Assembly: GCA_012519695.1 (NCBI GenBank)
Contig: JAAYPT010000051.1
Coordinates: 1 to 33,702 of the forward strand
Length of the DNA: 33,702 nt
Direction of reading: 5' to 3'
DNA from: Clostridiales bacterium
Lineage (GTDB): Bacteria > Bacillota > Clostridia > Lachnospirales > Lachnospiraceae
Shown: piece after piece, positions 33,645-33,702 of the stretch
Numbering within the stretch: the first letter of the stretch is position 1
Layout: each line of letters begins with the position of its first letter
Made by a program: the position numbers and the translations under genes
Notes under the pieces: model-generated
What the model saw: only the letters and a program-made list of their open reading frames with translations
What the model was told of the DNA's origin: nothing
The model's database searches: none

Positions 33645-33702
33645 ATGGACAATAAAAGTTTATCACACACAAAATGGAAATGCCAATATCACATTGTATT
33701 TA
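33645..33702 (+). CDS. tnpA: IS200-family Y1 transposase TnpA (first 19 codons only)
   Basis: The ATG at 33645 follows AGGAGG (33631-33636). The readable part, ending KSLSHTKWKCQYHIVF, is the typical start of TnpA, a small (about 150 residue) HUH-type single-strand DNA transposase with one catalytic tyrosine. The HUH motif and tyrosine lie beyond the window, so integrity cannot be judged. Confidence 0.88.
   Translation, partial: MDNKSLSHTKWKCQYHIVF

Larger units (their letters stand above)
33526..33702 (+). mobile_element. Left end of an IS200/IS605-family insertion sequence (cut by window end)
   Basis: The element begins about 11 bases after the phosphorylase stop codon. It shows the IS200 layout: a subterminal left-end hairpin, a long leader that can fold over the ribosome binding site, then a short Y1 transposase gene. 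There are no terminal inverted repeats, as expected of this family, which moves as single-stranded DNA. The exact left boundary cannot be fixed without an empty site; the right end is outside the window. Confidence 0.85.

Overview
The window reads as a chromosomal stretch from a low-GC anaerobic Firmicute, most likely a gut Lachnospiraceae (Clostridia). This is inferred from gene content and protein style: Rex, hybrid cluster protein, formate-tetrahydrofolate ligase, glycogen synthase plus bacterial debranching enzyme, an orphan-looking MazF beside alanine racemase, and an Rpn-family nuclease, with strong AGGAGG ribosome binding sites and AT-rich spacers. Almost everything is on the + strand; only the xanthine phosphoribosyltransferase gene and a small membrane-protein gene (27.2-28.4 kb) are on the - strand.

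Layout. 1-2.3 kb: the C-terminal remnant of a citrate/homocitrate/isopropylmalate-synthase-type gene, then a GntR/FCD regulator and NADP-isocitrate dehydrogenase, apparently a citrate-to-2-oxoglutarate branch that has lost its first gene. 2.4-8.8 kb: ABC-F protein, the redox repressor gene rex (with a near-perfect self-operator and a consensus promoter), a coiled-coil protein of unknown function, then nnr (NAD(P)H-hydrate repair), alr and mazF. 8.9-11.2 kb: CNNM/CorC-type membrane protein and a YebC protein. 11.3-12.9 kb: hybrid cluster protein gene broken by one missing base. 13-18.6 kb: DUF885 lipoprotein, O-acetylhomoserine sulfhydrylase, glycogen synthase, TepA-like protease. 18.7-24.9 kb: FtsK/SpoIIIE, then the one-carbon pair fhs-folD, overlapped by a zinc-ribbon/TPR membrane protein. 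24.9-25.0 kb: a compact four-arm palindromic element, the most unusual non-coding structure in the window. 25.1-29.0 kb: glycogen debranching enzyme, convergent xpt and a membrane protein, then rlmH. 29.1-32.2 kb: a decay zone with a secreted CAP protein whose expected ATG is ATA, a frameshifted Rpn nuclease, a TrmO head fused out of frame to a GNAT tail, and an internally deleted carbamoyltransferase. 32.2-33.5 kb: intact pyrimidine-nucleoside phosphorylase. 33.5 kb to the end: the left end of an IS200-type element and the first codons of its TnpA.

How the parts work together. Central redox and one-carbon metabolism dominate (icd, rex, nnr, fhs, folD), with glycogen synthesis and debranching, sulfur assimilation (metY) and nucleotide salvage (xpt, pyrimidine phosphorylase). 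I do not see a clear new multigene defence or biosynthetic system. The best candidates for something undescribed are the 138-bp structured element at 24887-25024, the terminator that swallows the tepA ribosome binding site, the conserved-looking unknown between rex and nnr, and the zinc-ribbon/TPR/chitobiase-type-domain protein coupled to folD. No tRNA, rRNA or CRISPR array was seen. All gene names rest on reading motifs and family resemblance by eye, without database searches.
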